This document shows, in pieces, positions 41,252-49,897 of a DNA stretch of 64,000 bases. The DNA is from Blastocatellia bacterium (GTDB taxonomy: Bacteria; Acidobacteriota; Blastocatellia; Chloracidobacteriales; JADJPF01). The stretch lies in assembly GCA_016713405.1 (NCBI GenBank), contig JADJPF010000020.1:434001-498000 (forward strand). Direction: 5' to 3'. A program made the translations under genes and the position numbers. The first letter of the stretch is position 1, and each line of letters opens with the position of its first letter. The notes beneath the pieces are model-generated. The model was given only the letters and a program-made list of their open reading frames with translations. It did not search any database and was not told where the DNA came from.

Positions 41252-42177
41252 ACAGCTACATCACCTTTGATTGCTGGGTGTGGGTCATAGCCAATTAGCT
41301 CAAAATCTTCATACTTAAAATCAAAAATAGAAGTTATTTTAGGGTTTAGCTTTAACTTAGGAAGATCTTTAGGTGTTCGACTAAGTTGCAATTTAACCTG
41401 TTCTAAATGGTTATCATAAATATGAACATCGCCAAATGTATGAATAAACTCGCCTGGCACTAAATTACAAACCTGTGCAACCATAGTTGTTAACAGAGCA
41501 TAAGACGCAATATTAAAAGGTACTCCTAAAAATACATCAGCACTTCGCTGATATAATTGGCAAGATAGTTTGTTATCAATCACCATAAATTGAAATAAAG
41601 TATGACAAGGCGGCGGCGCGTGGTGGTGGTTTTTAATTAACTCTTGTATTTCTCCAACATTCCAACCATTAATAATTAGCCTTCTAGAAGTTGGGTCAGT
41701 TTTAATTAGATCAATTAAATTTTGGACTTGGTTAATTTCCTCACCAAATTTATCTTCCCAACGAACCCATTGCTTACCATAAATTGGCCCTAACTCACCC
41801 CATTTTTTAGCAAATTCCTCGTCCATTTTTATACTGTTGATAAAGTTTTTAAGCCCTTCTTTCCAAACACTTGAGTAACGAGGATATTTTTCTACTAGGT
41901 TATTTTCTTCTAAGAAAAACTGATAGGCCCATTCATTCCAAATACTTACATTATTATCAACTAAAAACTTTATATTAGTGTCGCCTCTTAAAAACCAAAG
42001 CAGTTCATAAGCAATAAACTTAAAGCTAATCTTCTTAGTAGTCAGTAGGGGAAAGCCTTCTGACAGGTCAAAACGCATTTGATAGCCAAAAATACTAGTT
42101 GTTCCAATTCCAGTGCGATTAGCTTTTTTATCACCTTTACCTAGAATGTGGTCTAATAATATTAAGTATTGTTTCAT
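41248..42177 (-). CDS. thyA: Thymidylate synthase
   Basis: A 309-residue enzyme that methylates dUMP with methylene-tetrahydrofolate. Recognisable parts are GIGTTSIFGYQMRFDLSEGFPLLTTKK near the N-terminus, YELLWFLRGDTNIKFL, LGPIYGKQWVRW, the RRLIINGWN strand, the catalytic Cys in HAPPPCHTLFQF (~residue 192), and QLYQRSADVFLGVPFNIASYALL. It is ~45 residues longer than the E. coli enzyme because of an insertion at the FLEENNLVEKYPRYSSV region, as in some other bacterial ThyA proteins. It starts three bases after the CorC/HlyC gene ends and overlaps folA. Confidence 0.97.
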   Translation of the reverse strand: MKQYLILLDHILGKGDKKANRTGIGTTSIFGYQMRFDLSEGFPLLTTKKISFKFIAYELLWFLRGDTNIKFLVDNNVSIWNEWAYQFFLEENNLVEKYPRYSSVWKEGLKNFINSIKMDEEFAKKWGELGPIYGKQWVRWEDKFGEEINQVQNLIDLIKTDPTSRRLIINGWNVGEIQELIKNHHHAPPPCHTLFQFMVIDNKLSCQLYQRSADVFLGVPFNIASYALLTTMVAQVCNLVPGEFIHTFGDVHIYDNHLEQVKLQLSRTPKDLPKLKLNPKITSIFDFKYEDFELIGYDPHPAIKGDVAV

Positions 42178-42180
42178 AGG

Positions 42181-43575
42181 CTAATGTAGGGTAGTTGATT
42201 TTTCTACCCTATCTTTATTTAGGTCTTCAATAAGGATTTCCAAAATTCTTAAACGTTCAGTTTTAATAACAGTAAATACAAAGTCATCAAATTCTAATTT
42301 TTGTCCTACTTGTAAGACGTTTCCTGTTTCAGACATTAAAAAACCTGCTAGTGTAGTGTATCCTTCTTCTTCAGGTAACTTAATTTTTAGCTTACGGTTA
42401 ATATCTCTAATTGGAGTGCTACCTTGAACTAAATAAACACCTTTGTCTTTTTCTATAATAGTTTCTGGAGTTTCTTGGTCAAACTCATCATCTATTTCCC
42501 CAACGATTTCTTCAAGTAAATCTTCTAGGCTAGCTATACCGACTGTTCCACCATGTTCATCTACAACTACACCTAAATGAACACGAGCGCGACGCATTTG
42601 ACGCATTGCTTGTTCTAGGGTGACGGTTTCTGGTAAATAGAAAGGTTTATTTAGCAATTTTTCTAAGACAAATCCTTCAGGTTTACTAAAATAAGGAACA
42701 ACATCTTTTAGCACTAATACGCCCACAATAGTATCTAAATTATCTCGATAAATTGGCAGACGAGAAAATTTATTTTCAATAAAAATTTTATAAATCTCAT
42801 CTACAGTAGCTTTATCAGAAAGGGCCGTAACTTCTGCGCGAGGTGTCATAATGTGGCGAAGTTCTGTATTAGCAAACTCGATAACATTATTTACCATTTC
42901 CATTTCTTCATTTTGTAGATGTCCGCCCTGATGACTCATTTCTACAAGTTGGCGTAGTTCTTCTTTAGTGTAAGCTGTAGCATGTTCAGCAGAAGAACTT
43001 AGTCCAGCAAGACGCAATACAAGCGAGCCAGAGTGATTTAACACCCAAATTGGGGCCTTAAAAACTTTATAAAACATTTCCATTGGCCAGGCTACAAATA
43101 AAGCTACTTTTTCAGTACGTTCTAAGGCAAGGGTTTTAGGTGCAAGTTCTCCTAAAACTATATGAAGAAATGTAATTGTAGTAAATGCAACTATAATTGC
43201 AGCAGAGTGAGAAACTGCCGCAACATAAGTTGGAGGCAGTAAGCGTTGAAAAACAGGTGTTAATGTACCAGCAATTGCTCCTTCTCCAACCCAACCTAAG
43301 CCAAGGCTTGCTAAGGTTATACCTAGTTGAGTTGCAGAAATATATGAATCTAAAGAGTTTATTACTCGTAGTAATGTTTTAGCTCTTGTGTCTCCTGTCT
43401 CTACTAGAGATAAGACTTTTGAGCGACGTACACCTACTAGAGAAAATTCTGCTGCCACAAAAAAACCATTGGCAAATACTAAAAAAAACACCATTAGCAT
43501 TTTTAGTGAAAATGAAAGAGCCGTTTCACTAGATTCAACTATAAAAAACAACATCATAGACGGGTAATAGTCCAT
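42181..43575 (-). CDS. CNNM/CorC-HlyC family transporter-like protein (DUF21-CBS-CorC)
   Basis: A 464-residue membrane protein. The DUF21 domain has about four helices (residues ~20-200, ANGFFVAAEFSLVGVRRSKV and ITLASLGLGWVGEGA), then a CBS pair (~215-340, HIMTPRAEVTAL, NKFSRLPIYRDNLDTIVG, VDEHGGTVGIASLEDLLEEI) and a C-terminal CorC/HlyC domain (~370-450) with VYLVQGSTPIRDIN and GYTTLAGFLM. These proteins are linked to Mg2+ or Co2+ efflux; older names call them haemolysins. Adenine nucleotide or Mg2+ may bind the CBS pair. It precedes thyA-folA with a three-base gap. Confidence 0.93.
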   Translation of the reverse strand: MDYYPSMMLFFIVESSETALSFSLKMLMVFFLVFANGFFVAAEFSLVGVRRSKVLSLVETGDTRAKTLLRVINSLDSYISATQLGITLASLGLGWVGEGAIAGTLTPVFQRLLPPTYVAAVSHSAAIIVAFTTITFLHIVLGELAPKTLALERTEKVALFVAWPMEMFYKVFKAPIWVLNHSGSLVLRLAGLSSSAEHATAYTKEELRQLVEMSHQGGHLQNEEMEMVNNVIEFANTELRHIMTPRAEVTALSDKATVDEIYKIFIENKFSRLPIYRDNLDTIVGVLVLKDVVPYFSKPEGFVLEKLLNKPFYLPETVTLEQAMRQMRRARVHLGVVVDEHGGTVGIASLEDLLEEIVGEIDDEFDQETPETIIEKDKGVYLVQGSTPIRDINRKLKIKLPEEEGYTTLAGFLMSETGNVLQVGQKLEFDDFVFTVIKTERLRILEILIEDLNKDRVEKSTTLH

Positions 43576-43587
43576 AATTTTATTTAA

Positions 43588-43866
43588 TTAATATCTGAAG
43601 ATTATTATTATTAGGTTTTGTTCAAAAACTTGACCAATTTCCTCTTCATTGTCTGAGAGTATTTCCATTGCTTCTAAACTTAGATCTCCAATGGTGTGCA
43701 TAGAACGTATCATTTCCGTTTTATTTAATTGGCCCGTTTTTAATACCTCAGCAAGTAGATCTGAAACTACACCTAGCTCTGCTTGCATTGTTAACACTAC
43801 TTGTAGCAAATCGCTTATATCTATTTCTTGGAATTCATCTAGCTCATCAAATTGATCTTCTGACAT
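43588..43866 (-). CDS. Small acidic helical protein, unknown
   Basis: A 92-residue protein with an acidic start (SEDQFDELDEFQEIDISDL) and a long helical body, plus a short hydrophobic end (LIIIIF). No known family. It lies 12 bases upstream of the CorC/HlyC gene and 36 bases downstream of the PfkB gene on the same strand, so it is probably part of this transcript. A helical-bundle or partner-binding role is only a guess. Confidence 0.7.
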   Translation of the reverse strand: MSEDQFDELDEFQEIDISDLLQVVLTMQAELGVVSDLLAEVLKTGQLNKTEMIRSMHTIGDLSLEAMEILSDNEEEIGQVFEQNLIIIIFRY

Positions 43867-43902
43867 AAAAGTTTATCCTTAAATTACTAATTTCTAAAAG
43901 AC

Positions 43903-44841
43903 TTATTTTCCAGCTAAAAAATTTTTTACTTCTGCTAATGTTGGGAGTCCGGTTTGCGCTCCTAAATGCAGACATTTCATTGCTGCTACAGCATTAGCAA
44001 AACGTAAGGTTTCTAAAATTGACATTTCATTTAATAAAGCATAAATAAAACCACCATGAAAAGCATCTCCCGCACCAGTTGTATCTCGGCAAACTATTTC
44101 AAATCCAGGAACATGTAAATATTCACCTTCATGATAGGCTAACACTCCATCACTACCCAAAGTCATTGCTACAAAATAGCTTCCACTTACTTCTTTTAAT
44201 TTAGCTAAAGCCTGTTTTGGCTCGCTAATTCCTGTTACTCGTCGTGGAAAATCAGATGATGTTACTAGAAAATCGATAAAAGGAAGTAGTTTATCTGCAC
44301 CAGGATAAAAGTTATCTACATCAATTACTACAGCCATTCCTGATCTATGTGCCATTTGTGCTGCTAAAATATCTGCTGCTACGTCATGACCATCTATATG
44401 AAGAATTCTTCCACTATTTATAGCTTCTTCTTCTACTTCTTCAGCAGAAAAAGCTAATTTTTCATCCCGATCCCAAATTATGGTTCTCTCCCCATTTTGT
44501 TCATCAATGATTATAAAAGCGATTTGGTTTGTAGCATTTGCTATTTGTTTAACAAAGGAATGTTCAACACCTTCTGCTTTTAAGCGAGAAAGTTGCAAAT
44601 CACCGCTAAAATCATTTCCTACTTTGCCAATATAGCGAGTTTTACAACCTAATCTAGCCAGTGCAGTTAAGGCTGAAGCAACTTGTCCGCCAGGTTGCTG
44701 ACTATGGTTGCTAAGGCGAATTTTAGTATTAAATTCTGGGTACTTTGGAACAACTATAATATGATCTACTGCATTAAGACCAAGACCTACTACATCAAAA
44801 GGTCTATTTTCTGGTAAAGGGAAGTTAAAATTTCTTTCCAC
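43903..44841 (-). CDS. PfkB-family carbohydrate/nucleoside kinase
   Basis: A 312-residue ribokinase-family kinase that phosphorylates a sugar, nucleoside or related alcohol with ATP. Substrate-side glycines are in QQPGGQVASALTALARLG (~residues 48-65), followed by YIGKVGNDFSGDL, and the signature DTTGAGDAFHGGFIYALL (~250-267) holds the catalytic Asp. The order and length fit the family. Substrate specificity cannot be read from the motifs. It begins ten bases downstream of the CPBP protease gene. Confidence 0.92.
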   Translation of the reverse strand: MERNFNFPLPENRPFDVVGLGLNAVDHIIVVPKYPEFNTKIRLSNHSQQPGGQVASALTALARLGCKTRYIGKVGNDFSGDLQLSRLKAEGVEHSFVKQIANATNQIAFIIIDEQNGERTIIWDRDEKLAFSAEEVEEEAINSGRILHIDGHDVAADILAAQMAHRSGMAVVIDVDNFYPGADKLLPFIDFLVTSSDFPRRVTGISEPKQALAKLKEVSGSYFVAMTLGSDGVLAYHEGEYLHVPGFEIVCRDTTGAGDAFHGGFIYALLNEMSILETLRFANAVAAMKCLHLGAQTGLPTLAEVKNFLAGK

Positions 44842-44850
44842 TGTGCTGTT

Positions 44851-45723
44851 TTACTCTCCTACAAAACCTTGAATAATCATTAGTATTACTTGAATAGTAT
44901 TAAAAATTAAGTGAATAACAAAGCATGGTAAGAGCGAACTGCTATAAGCCCTAACTAAAGTTAGAGTTAGACTAAGCATCCCTAAACCAGTTATAACACC
45001 CCAGGATCCCCAATATTGAGGAATATGTACTAAAAGAAACAGAAATGAAACACCAATTATTGCTGGAGCAACTCCAAAATCTCTTCGCAAGCCAGCAAAA
45101 AGAATACCTCGATAAATTAATTCTTCAACAAAAGGTGCGCCAATTATTGCAATTATTCCTACTAAGATCCTGACTGCCATAGATATTTCAATAAATTTCT
45201 GCATATCTGTTTTTTGGTAAGGAAATAGAGAAATGACTATTGCAGTAACAAAAAATATAAAAATTGTAAAAAGAACTGTTTTTACTAAACCAAATCGCTC
45301 GGGCCAATGCCATCCCAACGCTGAAAGGAAATTGCCTTTACTAGTCCTAGTGATAAATCGGTGACTAACCATTAGAGTAAGTATTTGGGCTAAAAATGTT
45401 CCACAAATAAAAAAGATTGCTAGTTCTGGATTTTCTTCTATTTTTGGCTTATCTGGTAAAGTTTGCCCAGATAGTTGCATCCATATAGACCAAGTTAACA
45501 TTGCAGGTAGCGGTGCAGTAATTATTAGAAATACAGATAACAACCAAATAACAATGCCAGCCCCATAACCCCAAGCCGGTTTGTCAGGGTCTAAATTGCT
45601 AAAAATTTTACTAGTCGTCTGATTTGTTAAAGCCTTAAAATTACTACCACATTTAGAACAAGTTACAGGTGGCATTTTAGGCAGTGGACTTAAGCATTCA
45701 GGGCAACAATATTCTATTGTCAT
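44851..45723 (-). CDS. CPBP intramembrane metalloprotease with N-terminal zinc ribbon
   Basis: A 290-residue membrane protein with ~7 helices. The ABI/CPBP (Rce1-like) motifs are EELIYRGILFAGLR (~residues 203-216, EExxxR), LVHIPQY (His in the second motif) and FVIHLIFNT (~third motif, HxxxN), so the glutamate/histidine active site is intact. The first ~25 residues hold a double CXXC (CCPECLSPLP, VTCSKCGS), a zinc-ribbon tag common on bacterial membrane proteins. Substrate is unknown; homologues cleave CAAX proteins or process bacteriocins. Confidence 0.9.
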   Translation of the reverse strand: MTIEYCCPECLSPLPKMPPVTCSKCGSNFKALTNQTTSKIFSNLDPDKPAWGYGAGIVIWLLSVFLIITAPLPAMLTWSIWMQLSGQTLPDKPKIEENPELAIFFICGTFLAQILTLMVSHRFITRTSKGNFLSALGWHWPERFGLVKTVLFTIFIFFVTAIVISLFPYQKTDMQKFIEISMAVRILVGIIAIIGAPFVEELIYRGILFAGLRRDFGVAPAIIGVSFLFLLVHIPQYWGSWGVITGLGMLSLTLTLVRAYSSSLLPCFVIHLIFNTIQVILMIIQGFVGE

Positions 45724-45779
45724 TGAAATACTAACCTTATTATTTTCTTAAGTTATCTATTCAAAACAGAAAAATTTCA

Positions 45780-46310
45780 CTATTCTTTTAACTTTCGTTC
45801 TGTTGCTAGAAGTCCAATAATTGTTTTAGCATCGCGGATTTCACCACTAAAAATCATTTCGCAAGCTTTAGAAAAAGGTAAAACTACCACTTCTATTTCT
45901 TCGTCAAATTCTGGACTACTACTTACTACTTTAAGCTCTTTTGCTAGATAGATATAAAGCCTTTCACTACAATAACCTGGTGCTGGATAAGTAATAGAAA
46001 GAAGTTCTAGTTTTTCGGCTTGAAATCCTGTTTCTTCTTTAAGTTCTTTTGCAGCAGTTTTTTCAGGGGTTTCTTCTTTTTCTATTTTTCCCGCAGGTAA
46101 TTCTAGCAAATATTCACCCATTGGATGACGATATTGTTTAACTAAGATAACTTCTTGTTTATCTGTAAGTGCTACTACTGCCGCGCCACCATTATGATGA
46201 ACTACATCTAGTTGTATAGTTGCGCCAGATTGAAAGAGGACTTGATCAATGGAAAACTCAAAAATCCGTCCACGATATTTTACTTCCCGACTTAAAAGCT
46301 CATAGGCCAT
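45780..46310 (-). CDS. Nudix hydrolase (ADP-ribose pyrophosphatase type)
   Basis: A 176-residue hydrolase. The Nudix box at residues ~72-94 runs GKIEKEETPEKTAAKELKEETG with the EExxG core and a Lys replacing the usual Arg of the REUXEE motif. Other elements of the ADP-ribose subfamily are present: VKQYRHPMGEYLLELPAG just before the box and YPAPGYCSERLYIYLA after it. It probably hydrolyses ADP-ribose or a related dinucleotide-sugar. It overlaps the folC end by 11 bases and is therefore translationally linked. Confidence 0.92.
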   Translation of the reverse strand: MAYELLSREVKYRGRIFEFSIDQVLFQSGATIQLDVVHHNGGAAVVALTDKQEVILVKQYRHPMGEYLLELPAGKIEKEETPEKTAAKELKEETGFQAEKLELLSITYPAPGYCSERLYIYLAKELKVVSSSPEFDEEIEVVVLPFSKACEMIFSGEIRDAKTIIGLLATERKLKE

Positions 46311-47646
46311 AGGGTTTCTCTTGATAGGGTTTTTTGCTATTTTTTAAGTGTTGTTTAATACTTCCAACTAAATGAAGAGAACCGCTAACAACTACTAATT
46401 TTTCTCTAACTGCTTGATTATTAGCAATTTTTAGGGCTTCATCAACATTTTCAACAATAAAATATTGTTTTGCTAAGTTTAATATTTTCCCGTCCATCTG
46501 TCGAAAGTTTATTGCTCTTGTATCTTTTTGATTTAATAAAATTACTGAATCAAAAAGAGGAAAAAGCAAACTTGCCATTTTAGGCAGTTCTTTATCTTTC
46601 ATTACACTAAAAATTAATGTTTTTTGAGAGTAATTTCTTTCTTTTAACCAGCTAACCAAAAAATCTGCTAACGTCTTGGTTCCTTGTGGGTTATGCGCTC
46701 CATCAAAAAGCAAATCAAATTCTTTTAATTTAATTAATTCTAATCGTCCGGGCCAAACCACTCTTTCTAAACCTTCTTTAATGTTTTGCTTAGAAATGTT
46801 AAATCCTTGTTGATTAAGTATTTCAGAGGCTTTAACTACTAGAGCAGAAGTTATTACTTGATGATAAGCTCTAAGACCTGTTTTTAAGGCTTTATAGTTT
46901 TCTTTCTCAGTAGAAAAATCAAACTCCCAATAACCATCCTTAATAGCTAAAGCATTGATTTGACTAGTATCTAACCAAATTAAAGGTGCTTGAACTTTTT
47001 CTGCTACTTCTTTAATTACTTTTTCTGCTTCTTCAGTTTGTGGAGCGATCAAAGCAGGAACATTTGGTTTTAAGATGCCTGCTTTTTCTCTAGCAATCTC
47101 TGTTAATGTATTCCCTAAATATTGCTGGTGATCATAATCAATACTAGTAATTACACTAAGAATAGGTGAAACTATGTTAGTAGAGTCAAGCCTACCGCCT
47201 AAGCCTACTTCTAAAATTGCTAGTTTAGCTCTACACTCTCGAAAGTATTCAAAACCTACAGCCGTAATATGCTCAAAAAAAGTTGGACGAGACAATAACT
47301 TTTGCTCTAATAATAAGTCATCTACTTGAGATTTAACTTTTTCAAGTAAATTAGAAAACTGAGTTTTAGAGATAGGTTTAAGGTTATATTGAAAACGCTC
47401 GGTAATATCTAGTAAATGTGGGGAAGTAAAAAGCCCTGTATCAATTTTAGCTTCTGTCAAAATCGAGGCTAGAGAAGCACAAAAAGAGCCTTTTCCATTT
47501 GTCCCAGCTACATGAATTGTAGAGTAAGTTTGTTGTGGCTGTCCTAGGCTCTTAGCTAAAATGTCAATGTTATCTAAACCTAGCTTCATTGCTAAGGTTT
47601 CATGTCCTAAGCTATAAAGATAGTCAAGTGCTAGCCAGTAGTCCAT
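46300..47646 (-). CDS. folC: Folylpolyglutamate synthase / dihydrofolate synthase
   Basis: A 448-residue Mur-ligase-like enzyme that adds glutamate to (dihydro)folate. The P-loop reads VAGTNGKGSFCASLASIL (~residues 45-62); then LFTSPHLLDITERFQ, LEVGLGGRLDSTN (~146-158), SIDYDHQQYLGNTLTEIA and REKAGILKPNVPALI, and the C-terminal domain contains FDLLFDGAHNPQGTKTLA. The gene shares one base with the end of accD (TAATG) and is followed by the Nudix gene. Together with thyA-folA in the same block it covers several folate steps. Confidence 0.96.
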   Translation of the reverse strand: MDYWLALDYLYSLGHETLAMKLGLDNIDILAKSLGQPQQTYSTIHVAGTNGKGSFCASLASILTEAKIDTGLFTSPHLLDITERFQYNLKPISKTQFSNLLEKVKSQVDDLLLEQKLLSRPTFFEHITAVGFEYFRECRAKLAILEVGLGGRLDSTNIVSPILSVITSIDYDHQQYLGNTLTEIAREKAGILKPNVPALIAPQTEEAEKVIKEVAEKVQAPLIWLDTSQINALAIKDGYWEFDFSTEKENYKALKTGLRAYHQVITSALVVKASEILNQQGFNISKQNIKEGLERVVWPGRLELIKLKEFDLLFDGAHNPQGTKTLADFLVSWLKERNYSQKTLIFSVMKDKELPKMASLLFPLFDSVILLNQKDTRAINFRQMDGKILNLAKQYFIVENVDEALKIANNQAVREKLVVVSGSLHLVGSIKQHLKNSKKPYQEKPYGL

Positions 47647-48500
47647 TAGCTCATCATAAAATCAAGAGATTGACAAATATAATCTTTTAAGCTCTTACGG
47701 TCGATTACTGCATCTAACATACCATGTTCTAATAAGAATTCTGAGCGTTGAAAACCAGCAGGTAATTTTTGTCTAATGGTTTGTTCAATTACTCTGGGCC
47801 CAGCAAAGCCAATCAACGCGCCAGGTTCAGCAATATTAAGATCGCCTAGCATTGCAAAACTAGCAGTAACTCCACCAGTTGTTGGGTCAGTCATCAATGA
47901 AATAAAGGGAAGTCTAGCCTGATCTAAATTTGCTAGTGCTGCGCTAATTTTAGCCATTTGCATTAACGATAATGCCCCTTCCATCATACGCGCACCACCA
48001 GAAGCAGAGACAATAAGTAGCCCACAACGTTCTTTAATGGCACGTTCAATAGCACGAGTAATTTTTTCTCCTACAACAGAACCCATTGAACCGCCAATAA
48101 ATTCATAAACCATACAGCAAACTATAACAGTATGATTACCTATTTTACCTTTAGCAGAAATTAAAGCATCTAAAACGCCTGTTGTTTGTTGGGTTTTAGC
48201 TAATCTTTCATTGTAAGGTTTAGTATCAACAAACTTTAATGGATCTGTAGAAGCAATATTTTGATCAAATTCTTCATATTCGCCATTATCAAATAACATT
48301 TTTAAGCGTTGGTGTGCATCAATGCGAAAATGATGATTACACTTAGGACAAACATAAGCACTTTCCTCAAGTTGTCCCTTAAAAAGTGTTTGTGAACATT
48401 GCGGACATTTACTAAATAATCCTTCTGTTTTTACTTTTCGCTCTGCATCAGTTGGGATTGGGGGTAAATTATCAGTTTTCTTACGCTTAAACCATGCCAT
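47646..48500 (-). CDS. accD: Acetyl-CoA carboxylase carboxyltransferase subunit beta
   Basis: A 284-residue subunit that, with AccA, moves the carboxyl group from biotin to acetyl-CoA for fatty-acid synthesis. The N-terminal zinc ribbon has CPQCSQTLFKG...CPKCNHHF (~residues 33-58). The crotonase-like core shows GGSMGSVVGEKITRAIE (~136-152), SASGGARMMEGALSLMQMAK (~164-183), TDPTTGGVTASFAMLGDL and GFAGPRVIEQTIRQKLP. It overlaps folC by one base, as in many bacteria, so they form an operon. Length is normal. Confidence 0.97.
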   Translation of the reverse strand: MAWFKRKKTDNLPPIPTDAERKVKTEGLFSKCPQCSQTLFKGQLEESAYVCPKCNHHFRIDAHQRLKMLFDNGEYEEFDQNIASTDPLKFVDTKPYNERLAKTQQTTGVLDALISAKGKIGNHTVIVCCMVYEFIGGSMGSVVGEKITRAIERAIKERCGLLIVSASGGARMMEGALSLMQMAKISAALANLDQARLPFISLMTDPTTGGVTASFAMLGDLNIAEPGALIGFAGPRVIEQTIRQKLPAGFQRSEFLLEHGMLDAVIDRKSLKDYICQSLDFMMS

Positions 48501-48668
48501 TGAATTACTGCCTCATAGAAATAAAATCAGATTTTGTTGTTGTAGAAAAATTTGTAAACGACGAGTCTAACATGTTAATTAACTTCAGTGCAAAACTAGC
48601 TAGCAGATAGGCAGTAATACTTTATATGCTTTAAGGAGTAAAAGGAATAAAACGTTTTTAAGCTAGAT

Positions 48669-49790
48669 TTATTTATTTAGATAAAGTTGCTCTATTTGGG
48701 AAATCACTTTTTTCATTAAAAATTTTTCTTCTACAAAGCTATAAGCATTTTGAGCTAGTGTTTTTGCTAGGTTTTTATCATTTATTAATAAATTAAGTTT
48801 TTCTGCTAGCAAATCGCTACTACCTACAGGAAAAACTAGTCCTGTTTTGCTGTCTTTAACAAGTTCTGCTAAACCACCAACATTAGCTACAATTACTGGA
48901 CGATGGCAAATCATTGATTCTAAACAGACTATAGAAAAAGCTTCATTTTCTGAGGGTATTACAACTATATCTAAAGCATTATATAAGCTAGCCAAATCTT
49001 TAACATGTCCAAGAAATTTTACTTGCTCAGTTAAATTAAATTTTTTAGCTAAATCTTCTAAATATTTAGTGTAGGGTTTTTCTTTGTTATGTTCATTTCC
49101 TGCAAATACAACAAAACAGGGAGCTTTTAACTTAGTAACTGCTTCTAATAACAGATGTTGACCTTTTGCTTGAGTTAGTTGGTTAACAATTCCAACAACA
49201 GGCAGATTACTTGAAATACCAAGTTTTTGGCGCGACTCTTCTTGAGTGTCGGAAATAATAAATTTTTCTCTATTTATCCAATTAGGAATAACTGCTAGCT
49301 TTGGATAAGAATTATTAGAAGTATAAAATTTTAAGTTAAAAAATTTTGCCCAAGTGTCGCGAACACTTGTAGATACAGCAATTACAGTGTCAACATTGCT
49401 TAACAAATGACTATAAGCCCAATTAGCCTTTACAGGTAAGTAATGATGTCTAGTTAGAAAAAACTTTGGTTTAACCCCAAGTTTTTGAGATAAATGCACA
49501 GCAATTGCGGTTAATGGATAATCGCGTGCGTAGTGGGTATGGACTACATCGATCTTTAGCTTTTGAATTAGATTAGCTAATTTATAAGCAGAGATTAAAT
49601 CTATTGCTCCTCGTAAAGCTAGAGTATGACAGTTTATGCCAAAGTCTTTAACTTGGCTAGGCAGTGGACTAAATGGACGTACTGCAAGATGAATTTCATG
49701 GCCGCGAGAAGCAAGTTCTATAGACAAATCTACTACATGACGTTCTGCTCCACCAAATTCTTGTGCTGAACTAATCTGCAAAATTTTCAT
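48669..49790 (-). CDS. GT4-type glycosyltransferase
   Basis: A 373-residue GT-B fold glycosyltransferase. The N-terminal domain starts LQISSAQEFGGAERHVVDLS, typical of GT4, and the C-terminal donor domain has VVGIVNQLTQAKGQHLLLEA, then IVVIPSENEAFSIVCLESM (~residues 277-295), which carries the EX7E motif, and VANVGGLAELVKDSKTGLVF. It has no membrane segment, so it acts at the cytoplasmic face. The acceptor could be LPS, exopolysaccharide or another glycolipid. It is a stand-alone gene on the minus strand, divergent from the prepilin peptidase. Confidence 0.92.
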   Translation of the reverse strand: MKILQISSAQEFGGAERHVVDLSIELASRGHEIHLAVRPFSPLPSQVKDFGINCHTLALRGAIDLISAYKLANLIQKLKIDVVHTHYARDYPLTAIAVHLSQKLGVKPKFFLTRHHYLPVKANWAYSHLLSNVDTVIAVSTSVRDTWAKFFNLKFYTSNNSYPKLAVIPNWINREKFIISDTQEESRQKLGISSNLPVVGIVNQLTQAKGQHLLLEAVTKLKAPCFVVFAGNEHNKEKPYTKYLEDLAKKFNLTEQVKFLGHVKDLASLYNALDIVVIPSENEAFSIVCLESMICHRPVIVANVGGLAELVKDSKTGLVFPVGSSDLLAEKLNLLINDKNLAKTLAQNAYSFVEEKFLMKKVISQIEQLYLNK

Positions 49791-49897
49791 AATTTTGTTA
49801 TTTTAGTTGACAAATTTTCTGAAAGCCATTACTTACAAACTATTAAGCTCGTTCTAAACCAGAAATATCAACAATTCTTAATTACTTGTGAGGCAAT